Shown here: piece by piece, positions 24,849-37,736 of the stretch
Layout of the letters: the number at the start of each line of letters is the position of its first letter
Numbering within the stretch: position 1 is the stretch's first letter
NCBI RefSeq assembly: GCF_900110655.1
Contig: NZ_FOEQ01000004.1
Span: forward strand, 186,001 to 250,000
DNA length: 64,000 nt
From: Pseudomonas soli
Lineage (GTDB): Bacteria; Pseudomonadota; Gammaproteobacteria; Pseudomonadales; Pseudomonadaceae
Reading direction: 5' to 3'
The notes under the pieces: generated by a model
Told to the model about the DNA's origin: nothing
Databases searched by the model: none
Seen by the model: the letters and a program-made list of their open reading frames with translations, nothing else
Translations under genes and position numbers: made by a program

Positions 24849-28556
<3,708 letters not shown>

Positions 28557-28728
28557 AGGACTACCTGGTCGGGCAAATAACAGAAGGTACCGAATAATAA
28601 CAAAGCTGCACGGATTTTAGGCGCATCGCCCATTCGCATGAATTTCCCTCATGTTAGTGCGACCCTCCAACACCTCAGGACCCGCCAGGCACATCGTGAT
28701 GGCTTTCAAGAACCAGGACATTCGGCAC

Positions 28729-31029
28729 ATGCTGCATCGCATACTTGCCAGCGCCTTCGCCTTGCTCATCAGTGGCGCGGCGTTCGGGCAGGCCCCCCAA
28801 TCGAGCCCGACGATCTCATACACCCGGGATATCCAACCGATCTTCACCGAGAAGTGCGTGGCCTGCCACGCCTGTAACGACGCTGCCTGCCAGCTCAACC
28901 TGGGCAGCGCCGAGGGCGCCGAGCGCGGAGCCTCGAAGGTGCCGGTCTACCAGGGCGAGCGCAGCCAGGCGGTGCCCACCACGCGGCTGTTCTACGACGC
29001 CCGCGACGAAGCGGGCTGGCGCAAGCAGGGCTTCTATTCGGTGCTGGACAAGCAGGGCAGCCAGGCGGCGCTGATGGCGCGCATGCTCGAACTGGGTCAC
29101 AAGACCCCGCTCACGCCCAACGCCAAACTGCCCGAAGAGATCGTGCTGGGGCTCAACCGCAACAACATGTGCCCGTTGCCCCACGAATTCGACGCCTATG
29201 CCGGCGCCCATCCCAAGGAGGGCATGCCGCTGGCGGTCACCGGGCTGACCGACCAGCAGTACCAGACCCTGCAGCGCTGGCTGGCTGCTGGCGCACCGGT
29301 GGAAAAGACCCCGATCCAGCCCAGCGCGGCAGAGGCGAAGCAGATCGCCGACTGGGAAGAACTGCTCAATCGCCCCGGCTCCACCGAGGCGCTGGTCGGC
29401 CGTTGGCTGTACGAGCACCTGTTCCTGGCGCACATCTATTTCGTCGGTGGCGAGCAGGGTCACTTCTTCCAGTGGGTGCGCTCGCGCACCCCGAGCGGCC
29501 AGCCGGTGGACCTGATCGCCACCCGCCGCCCCAACGACCCGCCGGGCACCGACTTCTACTATCGGTTGATCCCGGTGCAGGGCGTGATCGTGCACAAGAC
29601 CCACATCACCTACCCGATGGGGCCGCAGAAGCTCAAGCGGGTCAAGCAGCTGTTCTACAGCGGCGACTGGCACGCCAGCGCACTGCCGGGCTATGGGCCG
29701 CGGCACCGGTCCAACCCGTTCGAGACCTTCGAGGCGATCCCGGCGGTGGCCCGCTACCAGTTCATGCTGGACAACGCCGAGTACTTCGTCCGTACCTTCA
29801 TCCGTGGCCCGGTGTGCCGCGGGCAGATCGCCACCGACGTGATCCGCGACAACTTCTGGGCGCTGTTCCAGGAGCCGGCCCACGACCTGTACATCACCGA
29901 CGCCCAGTACCGGGGCGAGGCCACGCCGCTGCTGGCCATGCCGGGGCAGATCGACGACGTGGGCAGCGTGCTGAGCCTGTGGCACGCCTACCGTGACAAG
30001 CGCAACGAGTACGAAGCCCTGCGCCGTGAGGCCTATGCCGAACAGCCGGCGCCCAGCTGGTCGACGCTGTGGGCGGGCAACGACAACGCACTTTTGAGCA
30101 TCTTCCGCCACTTCGACAGCGCCTCGGTGACCAAGGGCCTGATCGGTGACGTGCCGCTGACCATGTGGCTGTTCGATTATCCGCTGTTCGAGCGCACCTA
30201 CTACCAGCTGGCGGTGAACTTCGACGTGTTTGGCAATGTTTCGCACCAGTTGCAGACGCGGCTGTACTTCGACCTGATCCGCAACGGCGCCGAGATCAAC
30301 TTCCTGCGCCTGATGCCGGCCGGCAAGCGCGGCGAGATCCTCGGCGACTGGTACCAGAACAGCGGCAAGGTGAAGATGTGGATGGACTACGAGGACATCG
30401 ACACCAGCACTCCGAGCGCGCTGAAACTGGACAAGCACGACCCCAAGCGCGACTTCGGCCTCAAGCTGCTGCAACGCACCGGCAGCCTGAACGCCGCGCC
30501 GGACCCGATCAACCGCTGCCAGGGCGCCTATTGCTCGCGGCCCGGGCTGTCCGCGGAGTTCCGTGACGCCGAGCAATCGCTGAGCCGCCTGGTGTCGCGC
30601 CCGGCGGCGGGGCTCAAGGTGATCGGCCAACTGCCCGAGGCGAGCATGCTGCGCATCGAAGGGCAGGGCGGCCAGCGCCAGGTCTACAGCCTGCTGCGCA
30701 ACCGCGCGCACAGCAACGTGGCGTTCCTGCTTGGCGAGGCCTATCGCTACCAGCCGGGGCTCGACACCCTGACCTTGTATCCGGGCGTGCTCAGCAGCTA
30801 CCCCAACTTCATCTTCAACATCCCGACGGCCGATGTGCCGGAGTTCGTCGAGGACATGGAGGCGGCGCGTGACGACACCGACAAGTTCGAGCGCATCGTC
30901 ATGCGCTGGGGTGTGCGCCGCAGCCATCCTGAGTTCTGGCGCTACTTCCATGACCTGAACAGCTACATCAAGGAGACCCAGCCGGTGGAGGCCGGGGTGC
31001 TGGACATGAACCGCTACGAGAACCTCTGA
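28729..31029 (+). CDS. cti: Fatty acid cis/trans isomerase (periplasmic cytochrome c type)
   Basis: The product has 766 residues from the ATG at 28729. It starts with a signal peptide (MLHRILASAFALLISGAAFG) and carries a single c-type heme motif CVACH (C43-C46-H47), both hallmarks of Cti. The enzyme isomerises cis-unsaturated acyl chains of membrane phospholipids to trans in the periplasm, rigidifying the membrane under solvent or heat stress. I prefer 28729 over the earlier in-frame ATGs at 28651 and 28699 because it begins the signal peptide and has AGGA 10 nt upstream. It is divergent from metH, an order shared with other P. putida. A hairpin and REP pair follow the stop. Confidence 0.95.
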   Translation: MLHRILASAFALLISGAAFGQAPQSSPTISYTRDIQPIFTEKCVACHACNDAACQLNLGSAEGAERGASKVPVYQGERSQAVPTTRLFYDARDEAGWRKQGFYSVLDKQGSQAALMARMLELGHKTPLTPNAKLPEEIVLGLNRNNMCPLPHEFDAYAGAHPKEGMPLAVTGLTDQQYQTLQRWLAAGAPVEKTPIQPSAAEAKQIADWEELLNRPGSTEALVGRWLYEHLFLAHIYFVGGEQGHFFQWVRSRTPSGQPVDLIATRRPNDPPGTDFYYRLIPVQGVIVHKTHITYPMGPQKLKRVKQLFYSGDWHASALPGYGPRHRSNPFETFEAIPAVARYQFMLDNAEYFVRTFIRGPVCRGQIATDVIRDNFWALFQEPAHDLYITDAQYRGEATPLLAMPGQIDDVGSVLSLWHAYRDKRNEYEALRREAYAEQPAPSWSTLWAGNDNALLSIFRHFDSASVTKGLIGDVPLTMWLFDYPLFERTYYQLAVNFDVFGNVSHQLQTRLYFDLIRNGAEINFLRLMPAGKRGEILGDWYQNSGKVKMWMDYEDIDTSTPSALKLDKHDPKRDFGLKLLQRTGSLNAAPDPINRCQGAYCSRPGLSAEFRDAEQSLSRLVSRPAAGLKVIGQLPEASMLRIEGQGGQRQVYSLLRNRAHSNVAFLLGEAYRYQPGLDTLTLYPGVLSSYPNFIFNIPTADVPEFVEDMEAARDDTDKFERIVMRWGVRRSHPEFWRYFHDLNSYIKETQPVEAGVLDMNRYENL

Positions 31030-31084
31030 TCGGTTGGCCGGGACTTTCCCGGCATCCTGCGGTCGGAATCGGTAGGTAGGCCCT

Positions 31085-31160
31085 GGGCTGCGCTGCAGCC
31101 CATCGCCGGCAAGCCGGCTCCCACAGAAGTGCGCGAACCCTGTGGGAGCCGGCTCGCCGG
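31085..31160. repeat. Hairpin plus REP pair downstream of cti
   Basis: GGGCTGC (31085-31091) pairs with GCAGCCC (31095-31101). A REP unit follows at 31102-31126 with its inverse at 31140-31160 (one mismatch). It probably acts as a terminator or mRNA stabiliser between cti and the acyltransferase gene. Confidence 0.85.
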
Positions 31161-31192
31161 GCCTCAATGCACCGCCGATCACAGGGTATTTC

Positions 31193-32227
31193 ATGCTGTA
31201 TTCGCTTCAGGCTCTACGGGCATTCGCCGCCTGGCTGGTGGTCTGCCACCACTTCCGGCAGATCTTCTTCGACTTCCACGCCACCGGCCCCATCGGCCAA
31301 CTGCTCGCTGATCGCGGCGCGGTGGGGGTGGACATCTTCTTTGTCATCAGTGGCCTGGTGATCTACCTGTCGACCCGCGACAAGGCCATCGCCCCAGGAC
31401 AGTTCCTGCTCAACCGTGCCTTGCGCATCGTGCCCGCGTATTGGTTCTACACCCTGCTGATGGCCGTGCTGATGCTGGCGGCCAGCCGCTGGATGCCGCA
31501 CCAGGTGTTCGAATGGCAGCACCTGCTGCTGTCGCTGTTGTTCATCCCGGCGGAAAACCCCGGTGGCTATGGGCTGTATCCAACGCTCAACGTCGGCTGG
31601 ACGCTGAACTTCGAGATGTTCTTCTACCTGCTGTTCGGCCTGGCCTTCCTGGTGCGCCAGCGTCATCACCTGTGGCTGGTGACGGCAGCATTGCTGCTGG
31701 CGAGCGAAGTGCTGGGGCGCCTGGGTGTGCTGAGCCGCTTCTACAACAACGATATCGTCTACGAGTTCCTGTTGGGCATCGGCCTGGGTGTGCTGTATCG
31801 ACGCGGGTTGATCCGCGAAGGGCTGTGGTTGCCGTTGGGATTGCTCGGTCTGGCGGGGTTGGCGCTCTATCACCTCGACGCTTCGCAGCGCCTGCTGCAC
31901 TGGGGCCTGCCGAGCGCCCTGGTGGTGCTGGCGTTCATCGCCCTGGAGCGCTACTTCAAGGGCAATCAGGTTCTCAAGGCCCTGGGGGACTGTTCCTACT
32001 CGGTGTATCTGGTGCATGTGCTGGTGCTGTACGCCGGTCTATTCATCAGCGAGGGGCTGCGCCTGAACCCTTACCTGGTGTTTGCCCTGTGCGTGCCGTC
32101 AATCGGACTAATGTCGTGGCTCAGCTACCAATGGCTGGAGCGCGGCCTGTACTGGCGGCTCAAGGCCGTGTTCACGGCGCGAACGGCGCAGGAACCGGCG
32201 CTGGCGCTTTCCCGAGTCAAATACTAG
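31193..32227 (+). CDS. Acyltransferase family 3 membrane protein
   Basis: The product has 344 residues and about ten transmembrane helices, the OafA/YrhL acyltransferase-3 class. Signatures are the catalytic HHFRQIFFDFH region near residue 20 and GAVGVDIFFVISGLVIYLS followed by FLLNRALRIVPAYWFYTLL. It transfers acetyl or other acyl groups to a surface polysaccharide or lipid; the acceptor is unknown. The ATG at 31193 follows AGGG by 6 nt. An upstream extension runs into the REP repeats and is rejected. It sits between cti and nfuA with no obvious functional link. Confidence 0.88.
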   Translation: MLYSLQALRAFAAWLVVCHHFRQIFFDFHATGPIGQLLADRGAVGVDIFFVISGLVIYLSTRDKAIAPGQFLLNRALRIVPAYWFYTLLMAVLMLAASRWMPHQVFEWQHLLLSLLFIPAENPGGYGLYPTLNVGWTLNFEMFFYLLFGLAFLVRQRHHLWLVTAALLLASEVLGRLGVLSRFYNNDIVYEFLLGIGLGVLYRRGLIREGLWLPLGLLGLAGLALYHLDASQRLLHWGLPSALVVLAFIALERYFKGNQVLKALGDCSYSVYLVHVLVLYAGLFISEGLRLNPYLVFALCVPSIGLMSWLSYQWLERGLYWRLKAVFTARTAQEPALALSRVKY

Positions 32228-32275
32228 GACTTTGTTCGCACGCCGGGTTGGCGTACACTGCCGGCAAGTCTGTGA

Positions 32276-32869
<594 letters not shown>

Positions 32870-32885
32870 TCGCCAGTGGTGACGC

Positions 32886-32940
32886 CATCGCGGGGCAAGC
32901 CCGCTTCCGCAGGTTGTGGGAGCGGGCTTGCCCCGCGATG
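32886..32940. repeat. REP inverted pair downstream of nfuA
   Basis: CATCGCGGGGCAAGCCCGCT (32886-32905) and its exact reverse complement (32921-32940) form a 20-bp stem with a 15-nt loop. It likely ends or stabilises the nfuA transcript. The following 205 bp (32941-33145) lead into the Sco gene; I see no other element there. Confidence 0.9.
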
Positions 32941-33145
32941 CTTTTCAGGCTTTGTGCATTGATCCCTAGCAACAAAGTGTTACGGATTCAACCCCTGCGA
33001 CAACCGGTCGCGCCCCGTAAACAAAGGGCTGCAGCCCGATCAGCCGGATGTCGGGTGGATGGTACGGGGGGGGCGTGACAGAATGCCCCGGTTTTCTGGC
33101 CGGCCCATCCCAGGGGTCGGCACCTTCCCTGTAAAGGATGGTTCC

Positions 33146-33754
33146 ATGAATGATCTGTTGACCCGGCGCGCGGTTGTCGCCGGGATGGGCGTACTGGGGC
33201 TTGGCCTGCTGGCGGGCTGCAGCCCGGCCCGTGGCCTGGACTTCAAGTACGGCAAGAACATGAGCAACGAGATCCTCGGTCGCAAGTTCAAGCTCAAGGA
33301 CCCGCAAGGCAACGAGCGTACCTTGTCGAGCTTCTACGGCTCGATGCCGATGATCTTCTTCGGGTTCACTCAGTGCCCGGCCGTCTGCCCGACCGCCATG
33401 GCGCGGGTGGCGCAGATCCGCAAGATCCTGCGTGGCCGCGACCGCGACCTGTTCCAGCCGGTGTTCATCACCCTGGACCCGGAACGCGATACCCCCGAGG
33501 TGCTCGATGCCTACGTCAAGGCCTTCGACCCGTCGATCGTCGCCCTGACCGGCACCCCCGAGGAAATCGACGCGGTGGCCCGTGAGTTCAAGGTGTTCTA
33601 CGAGAAGGTCCCGGCCGGCGATACCTACACCATCTCTCACTCGTCCACCAGCTACGTCTACGATACCCGTGGCACCCTGCGCCTGAGCCTGGGCCATTCC
33701 CTGAACGCCCAGGAATGCGCCGAAGACCTGGTCACTCTGATGGAGATCTGCTGA
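33146..33754 (+). CDS. SCO1/SenC family copper-delivery lipoprotein
   Basis: The product has 202 residues. A lipoprotein signal with lipobox LLAGC is at about residues 18-24, preceded by a twin-arginine-like RRAV. The thioredoxin-like fold carries the Sco copper-binding CPAVC motif in FGFTQCPAVCPTAMARV (about residues 72-88), and the third ligand histidine is in the TISHSSTSYVYD region. It helps insert CuA into cytochrome oxidase or handles copper thiol redox. The stop is immediately followed by the PCu(A)C gene start, so the two act together. The ATG at 33146 is preferred over an upstream extension because it starts the signal peptide. Confidence 0.93.
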   Translation: MNDLLTRRAVVAGMGVLGLGLLAGCSPARGLDFKYGKNMSNEILGRKFKLKDPQGNERTLSSFYGSMPMIFFGFTQCPAVCPTAMARVAQIRKILRGRDRDLFQPVFITLDPERDTPEVLDAYVKAFDPSIVALTGTPEEIDAVAREFKVFYEKVPAGDTYTISHSSTSYVYDTRGTLRLSLGHSLNAQECAEDLVTLMEIC

Positions 33755-34237
33755 ATGTCGATGCAACCGATCAAGCGCGGCCTGGCCGCCCTGGCACTGA
33801 TGAGCCTGGCCCTGCCGGCCCTGGCCCAGACCACCGTGAGCGACGCCTGGGTACGCGCCAGCGTGCCGCACCAGCACGCCACCGGGGCCTTCATGACCCT
33901 GACCGCGAGCAGCGACAGCAAGCTGGTCAGCGTCGCCTCGCCCGTGGCCAAGACCGTGCAGGTGCACGAGATGACCATGAACGGCGACGTGATGGGCATG
34001 CGTGAAGTGAAGGCGGTCGAGTTGCCGGCTGGCAAGGCGGTGAAGCTGGACCCGAACGGCTTCCACGTGATGCTGATGGGCCTGAACCAGCAGGTGAAGG
34101 AGGGTGAGCAGGTACCGCTGACCCTGACCATCGAGGATGCCAAGGGCGCGAAGGAAACCCTGCAGGTGCAGGCTCCGGTGCGTGCGCTCAACGCCGAGGC
34201 CGGCGCTGGCCACGACCATATGCACATGAACCACTGA
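33755..34237 (+). CDS. Periplasmic copper chaperone PCu(A)C
   Basis: The product has 160 residues with a signal peptide ending ALPALAQ (about residue 25). The family's Met/His copper site is visible: ATGAFMTLTA, then VHEMTMNGDVMGMREV and GFHVMLMGLNQ, plus a histidine/methionine-rich tail (GHDHMHMNH) that may bind extra Cu. It accepts Cu(I) and delivers it to Sco or directly to CuA. It starts at the nucleotide after the Sco stop; an alternative ATG lies two codons on. A 10-bp hairpin with TTTT follows the stop. Confidence 0.93.
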   Translation: MSMQPIKRGLAALALMSLALPALAQTTVSDAWVRASVPHQHATGAFMTLTASSDSKLVSVASPVAKTVQVHEMTMNGDVMGMREVKAVELPAGKAVKLDPNGFHVMLMGLNQQVKEGEQVPLTLTIEDAKGAKETLQVQAPVRALNAEAGAGHDHMHMNH

Positions 34238-34245
34238 TGCAGCAC

Positions 34246-34293
34246 CCATCGCGGGCGATGCGGCGCTCCGACGAGCCTGCTCCCCCGCGATGG
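34246..34293 (+). terminator. Terminator hairpin after the copper-delivery operon
   Basis: CCATCGCGGG (34246-34255) pairs with CCCGCGATGG (34284-34293), followed by TTTTCAG. The arms look like a degraded REP. It fits a rho-independent terminator for the Sco-PCu(A)C operon and lies before the convergent small gene. Confidence 0.65.
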
Positions 34294-34303
34294 TTTTCAG
34301 CGG

Positions 34304-34531
34304 TCAGCTGCGAAAACGTGGCAGCGGCCGTTCGATGTTCAGCGAGGTCAGCGTCTTGCGCACCTGGGCGTCTTCGGCCTCGAGTGCCTTGAGGCTGGCG
34401 CGGATCTTGCCGGCGGCGGGCACGTCGCCCTGGCGGTCGATCCAGTCGGCGATCTCCTTGCAGGCGCTGCTCAGGCAGGCCTGACGCTGGCTCATCAGCG
34501 ACAGGAGCGTGGTGATTTCTCGTTCGGACAT
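34304..34531 (-). CDS. Small helical hypothetical protein
   Basis: The product has 75 residues and is predicted mostly helical, starting MSEREITTLLSLMSQRQACL and ending ERPLPRFRS. Two cysteines lie 5 residues apart near the N-terminus (ACLSSACKE). No signal peptide or membrane segment is visible, so it is cytosolic. I do not recognise the family. The coding pattern is consistent with a real gene, with a GAGGAA ribosome site before the ATG at 34529-34531. Neighbours on both sides are separate units. Confidence 0.65.
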   Translation of the reverse strand: MSEREITTLLSLMSQRQACLSSACKEIADWIDRQGDVPAAGKIRASLKALEAEDAQVRKTLTSLNIERPLPRFRS

Positions 34532-34585
34532 GGCGGGTTCCTCCGTTCAGCCTTGTGAGTGTAGCAGCGGCTGCAGCCGACGGTG

Positions 34586-35719
34586 TCAGCCGCGCAGATA
34601 GCGCAAATAGCCCAGGCTCAGCGCGCAGATGGCGAGCGCGATCAGCAGCAACCCAGGCGCCAGCATCTGCAGCATGCCGACCAGCAGCAGCCCCGCGCCG
34701 ATCTGCAGGTAATACAGCAGGCCGAACAAGGCTGCCGCCGTACCCCGGCAATCGGCGTAGGCCACCAGTGCCGAGCCGAGCAGCAAGGGGATGGCCATGG
34801 CGAACGCGATCATCACCAAGGCCATTGGCGCGACGATCCACGGTGATTCACCGATTGCCGTCATGCCCAGGGCGCCGACCACGAGCAGCAGCGCAGCACC
34901 CTTCATCAGGGTGGCGGCCGCGACTGCGCGCCCCAGCAGCAGGGCATTGAGCCTGGCGCCAGCCAGCGAGCCGAGGGCCAGGCCCACGCCCGAATAGCCC
35001 ATCCACTGTGCCTGTCCCAGGCGTTCGAAGACGAACGGCGCCAGGCCGTACCAGGCGAACACGGCAATGTTGAACAAAGCCACCAGCGCGCTGGCCAGCA
35101 GCACCCGGCGGTCCGCCAGCAGGCGCATCAGCACCTGGCGCAACGGTGTCAGCGCGGGCGCGGCGGCCTGGGTCTCGGGCATCGCCTGCCAGCCCCAGGC
35201 CAGCAGTGCCGATGCCAGGATCAATTGCGCGGCCAGCACGCCGCGATAGCCGAACGCCTGGTCCAGCCAGCCGCCACCGAGCATGCCCAGTGCGGGGCTG
35301 ATGGCCAAGCATGCGCCGATCAGCGAGAACACCCGGGCCAGTTCCGCGCCGTTGTAGCGGTCGCGCAGTGCAGTCTGGGTGACCACCGAACCGACTGCGG
35401 CGGCGAAGGCGGCGACCATCCGCGCCGCCAGCAACTGGCTGAAATCGCTGGCCAGCAGTGCCGCCAGTGCTGCCAGGGTATACAGCGCAAGGCCCGCGAG
35501 CATGGTCGGCCGCCGGCCCTTGATATCGCACAACCGCCCCCAGAACAGCACGCCGACCGCGAAGGCGACGAAGTACAACGACAGGGTCAACGAGGCGTGC
35601 GCAGCGGAAACCGCGAAGCCTTCGGCCAGCGACACCAGAGCAGGGCTGTACAGGGTTTCGGCTATTTGCGGGAACATGAGCATGGCAGTGGCGAAAGCCA
35701 GCCAATAACGATTTTGCAT
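34586..35719 (-). CDS. MFS multidrug transporter (Bcr/CflA-like)
   Basis: The product has 377 residues and about twelve membrane helices. The loop 2-3 signature is LFWGRLCDIKGRRPTMLAGL at about 57-76, and the TM1 region includes FPQIAETLYSPALVSLAEGF, as in drug-proton antiporters of the Bcr/CflA group. I use the ATG at 35717-35719 (MQNRYWLAF). It is divergent from an AraC regulator with a cupin N-terminus, resembling the E. coli NimR/NimT exporter pair in arrangement. Substrate unknown. Confidence 0.87.
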   Translation of the reverse strand: MQNRYWLAFATAMLMFPQIAETLYSPALVSLAEGFAVSAAHASLTLSLYFVAFAVGVLFWGRLCDIKGRRPTMLAGLALYTLAALAALLASDFSQLLAARMVAAFAAAVGSVVTQTALRDRYNGAELARVFSLIGACLAISPALGMLGGGWLDQAFGYRGVLAAQLILASALLAWGWQAMPETQAAAPALTPLRQVLMRLLADRRVLLASALVALFNIAVFAWYGLAPFVFERLGQAQWMGYSGVGLALGSLAGARLNALLLGRAVAAATLMKGAALLLVVGALGMTAIGESPWIVAPMALVMIAFAMAIPLLLGSALVAYADCRGTAAALFGLLYYLQIGAGLLLVGMLQMLAPGLLLIALAICALSLGYLRYLRG

Positions 35720-35770
35720 GGGCTTGTCCTCTGCAGTTGATCGGAGGCCCATGGTAGGGTTGGCAAGCTA

Positions 35771-35789
35771 TGATCCATTATCGTGATCA
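35771..35789. promoter_or_regulatory. Possible operator between MFS and AraC genes
   Basis: TGATC at 35771-35775 is repeated at 35784-35788 and also pairs as an inverted repeat with GATCA (35785-35789). It lies 34-52 bp upstream of the AraC start in the divergent promoter region. Suggestive but short. Confidence 0.3.
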
Positions 35790-35822
35790 AGCCAGGAAAT
35801 CAATGAAACAGGACAAGCTGCA

Positions 35823-36602
35823 ATGGCATGGCTCGCACCCGATAGCGCCTTTGACCCGGACACCCACCCAGCACCGGTGATCGGCATCTGCTCGGCCTTG
35901 GGCGACCATGATTCCGGCAACCACTGGCATGTCCGAGGCCAGGTGCTGTTCACCCGCCAGGGCTGCGTGCGTATCGACTCGCCGGGGCTGCTGTGCCTGT
36001 TGCCGCCGAGCCGCGCGGCGTGGATACCGGGCGGCCTGGCGCATCGTGCGCGGATGCGCGAGACGGTGGATTACCGCTCGGTGTACCTGGATGCGACGGC
36101 GGCGCAGGGGCTACCGGAGCAGGTGACCATCCTCGACGTCAATCCATTGCTGCGCGAGCTGCTCGAGCGGATTGCCCAGGCACCCTTCGACAGCGATTGG
36201 CGGCATGGGGCCAATCATCATCTGCTGGGCTTGTGTCGTGCCGAACTGCAGAGCGCGCAGCGCCAGCCAATGCTGCTGCCGCTGCCGCGCGACCGACGCC
36301 TGGCGCGCCTGGTGGACGGCCTCGATCGCTTGCCGCCAGCACTGGGCGAGTTGGCGCGGCAAGCCGGGGCCAGTGAAAAGACCATTGGCCGCCTGATGCG
36401 TCGCGACACCGGGATGAGTTACCAGCAATGGCGCCAGCAGTGGCGATTGCTGAGGGCGGTCGAGCGCCTGGCGCTGAACGTGCCGCTGGGAGAGATCGCC
36501 GATGAGCTGGGCTTCGCCAGCGACAGCGCCTTCATCGCGTTTTTCCGCGGCATGACCGGGCTGACGCCGGGCGTCTGGAGTCGTGCCGCTACGCCAGGTT
36601 GA
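35823..36602 (+). CDS. AraC-family regulator with cupin N-domain (NimR-like)
   Basis: The product has 259 residues. An N-terminal cupin-like sensor (HWHVRGQVLFTRQGCVRID region) precedes a C-terminal AraC HTH (LGELARQAGASEKTIGRLMRRD and LGEIADELGFASDSAFIAFFRGMTG, about residues 180-250). The size and layout match YdhB/NimR-type regulators that control a divergent MFS exporter, here at 34586-35719. The ATG at 35823 gives the usual short lead before the cupin. It overlaps the convergent AraC gene by 14 bp. The inducer is unknown. Confidence 0.87.
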   Translation: MAWLAPDSAFDPDTHPAPVIGICSALGDHDSGNHWHVRGQVLFTRQGCVRIDSPGLLCLLPPSRAAWIPGGLAHRARMRETVDYRSVYLDATAAQGLPEQVTILDVNPLLRELLERIAQAPFDSDWRHGANHHLLGLCRAELQSAQRQPMLLPLPRDRRLARLVDGLDRLPPALGELARQAGASEKTIGRLMRRDTGMSYQQWRQQWRLLRAVERLALNVPLGEIADELGFASDSAFIAFFRGMTGLTPGVWSRAATPG

Positions 36603-37425
36603 GACAGGCCTGGCGATAGGCGCCCGGCGGCACGCCATAGGCCTGCTTGAACTGCCGGCTCAGGTGGCTCTGGTCGGCAAAACCCAGGGTAAAGGCGACT
36701 TCGAGGACTGATTGACCGCATTTGAGCAGTTCCCGGGCGCGGGCCAGGCGGCGCTGCTTGAGCCAGGCATGGGGCGGCAGGCCGGTGGCCTGGCGGAATA
36801 CCCGGGCGAAGTGGAATGGCGAAAGGTTCACCGCGGCCGCCAAGGCTTCCAGCGACGGCGGATCGGCCAGCTGGCTCTCCAGCAGCTCGCGGGCGCGGGC
36901 CACGGCCAGCGGTTCGTTGCCGGGGGCGACGGGTTCGGCGCAATGGCCATGGCGCTGTACCAGGGCCAGCACCGCCTGGCGCCAGGCGGTCTGTTGCTCC
37001 AGGGCGCTGGCGCAGGACTCCGAAAGCCGGTGCAGGTGGCTGAACGTGGCGGCCAGGGCCGGGTCCTGGATCACGCTGTCCTTGAACCGGGGCAGGCCAT
37101 GGCGGCCCAGCTCCAGTTCGTCGAGCACGCCGGTGACCCGTTCATGCTCGGGGTAGAAACCACGGTAGCGCCAGCCGGCCTCGTGGGCGGTGGCGCCGGT
37201 GTGCAGCTCGTCGGGGTTGATCAGCACCATGCTGCCCACCGGAGCCAGGTGCTCGCTGCCTCGGTGCCAGAAGCGCTGGGCGCCAGACTCGATCACGGTG
37301 AACACATAGCCTTCGTGCACGTGCGGGGCGAAGCGCTGCTGGATATAGCGGGCGTGCAGCATCTCGACATCGCCCAGGGCGGGCGCCTGCCACAGGTGGG
37401 CCTGTTCGCGCAGTGGCGTGCTCAT
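36589..37425 (-). CDS. AraC-family regulator of the azlCD operon
   Basis: The product has 278 residues. An N-terminal cupin sensor (FAPHVHEGYVFTVIESGAQR and INPDELHTG) is followed by a double HTH (PSLEALAAAVNLSPFHFARVFR and SVLEVAFTLGFADQSHLSRQFKQAYG, about residues 175-275). Its ATG overlaps the azlD stop by 4 nt, so it is the third gene of an azlC-azlD-araC operon and probably regulates it. The likely signal is an amino acid or analogue exported by AzlCD. Confidence 0.9.
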   Translation of the reverse strand: MSTPLREQAHLWQAPALGDVEMLHARYIQQRFAPHVHEGYVFTVIESGAQRFWHRGSEHLAPVGSMVLINPDELHTGATAHEAGWRYRGFYPEHERVTGVLDELELGRHGLPRFKDSVIQDPALAATFSHLHRLSESCASALEQQTAWRQAVLALVQRHGHCAEPVAPGNEPLAVARARELLESQLADPPSLEALAAAVNLSPFHFARVFRQATGLPPHAWLKQRRLARARELLKCGQSVLEVAFTLGFADQSHLSRQFKQAYGVPPGAYRQACLNLA

Positions 37426-37736
37426 GCCAGCCAGCTGCGCAGGAGGAAGAAGATCAGCATGCTCGCCAGCATGCTCAGCAATACGCTGCGGGTCAACAGC
37501 ACCAGGGCGATGGCCACCAGCGAACCGAGCAGGTAGGGGTTCAGCGGGCTCAGGTCGAGCTGGTGCTCGGGCAGGAAGATGATCGGCCCGCAGATCGCGG
37601 TGAGCATGCCGGGCACGGCAAAGCCGAGGAACTGCCGCGCATTGGAGCTCAGGCGCAGGGGCAGGCGCGGTTCGAGGAAGGCGTAGCGGTTGAGGAACAC
37701 CACCGCGCCCATGGCGAAGATCAGCAGCCAGATCAT
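37422..37736 (-). CDS. azlD: AzlD-family branched-chain amino acid export subunit
   Basis: The product has 104 residues and about three to four hydrophobic helices, the usual AzlD size. FAVPGMLTAICGPIIFLPE is a characteristic segment. With AzlC it forms a two-component exporter for branched-chain amino acids or analogues. Its start overlaps the azlC stop by 4 nt and its stop overlaps the downstream AraC start by 4 nt, giving tight translational coupling. Confidence 0.9.
   Translation of the reverse strand: MIWLLIFAMGAVVFLNRYAFLEPRLPLRLSSNARQFLGFAVPGMLTAICGPIIFLPEHQLDLSPLNPYLLGSLVAIALVLLTRSVLLSMLASMLIFFLLRSWLA

Noticed and set aside
28557..28728. Cobalamin riboswitch upstream of metH
   Set aside because: I looked for the B12-box core and for paired stems in the 172-bp gap and found none.
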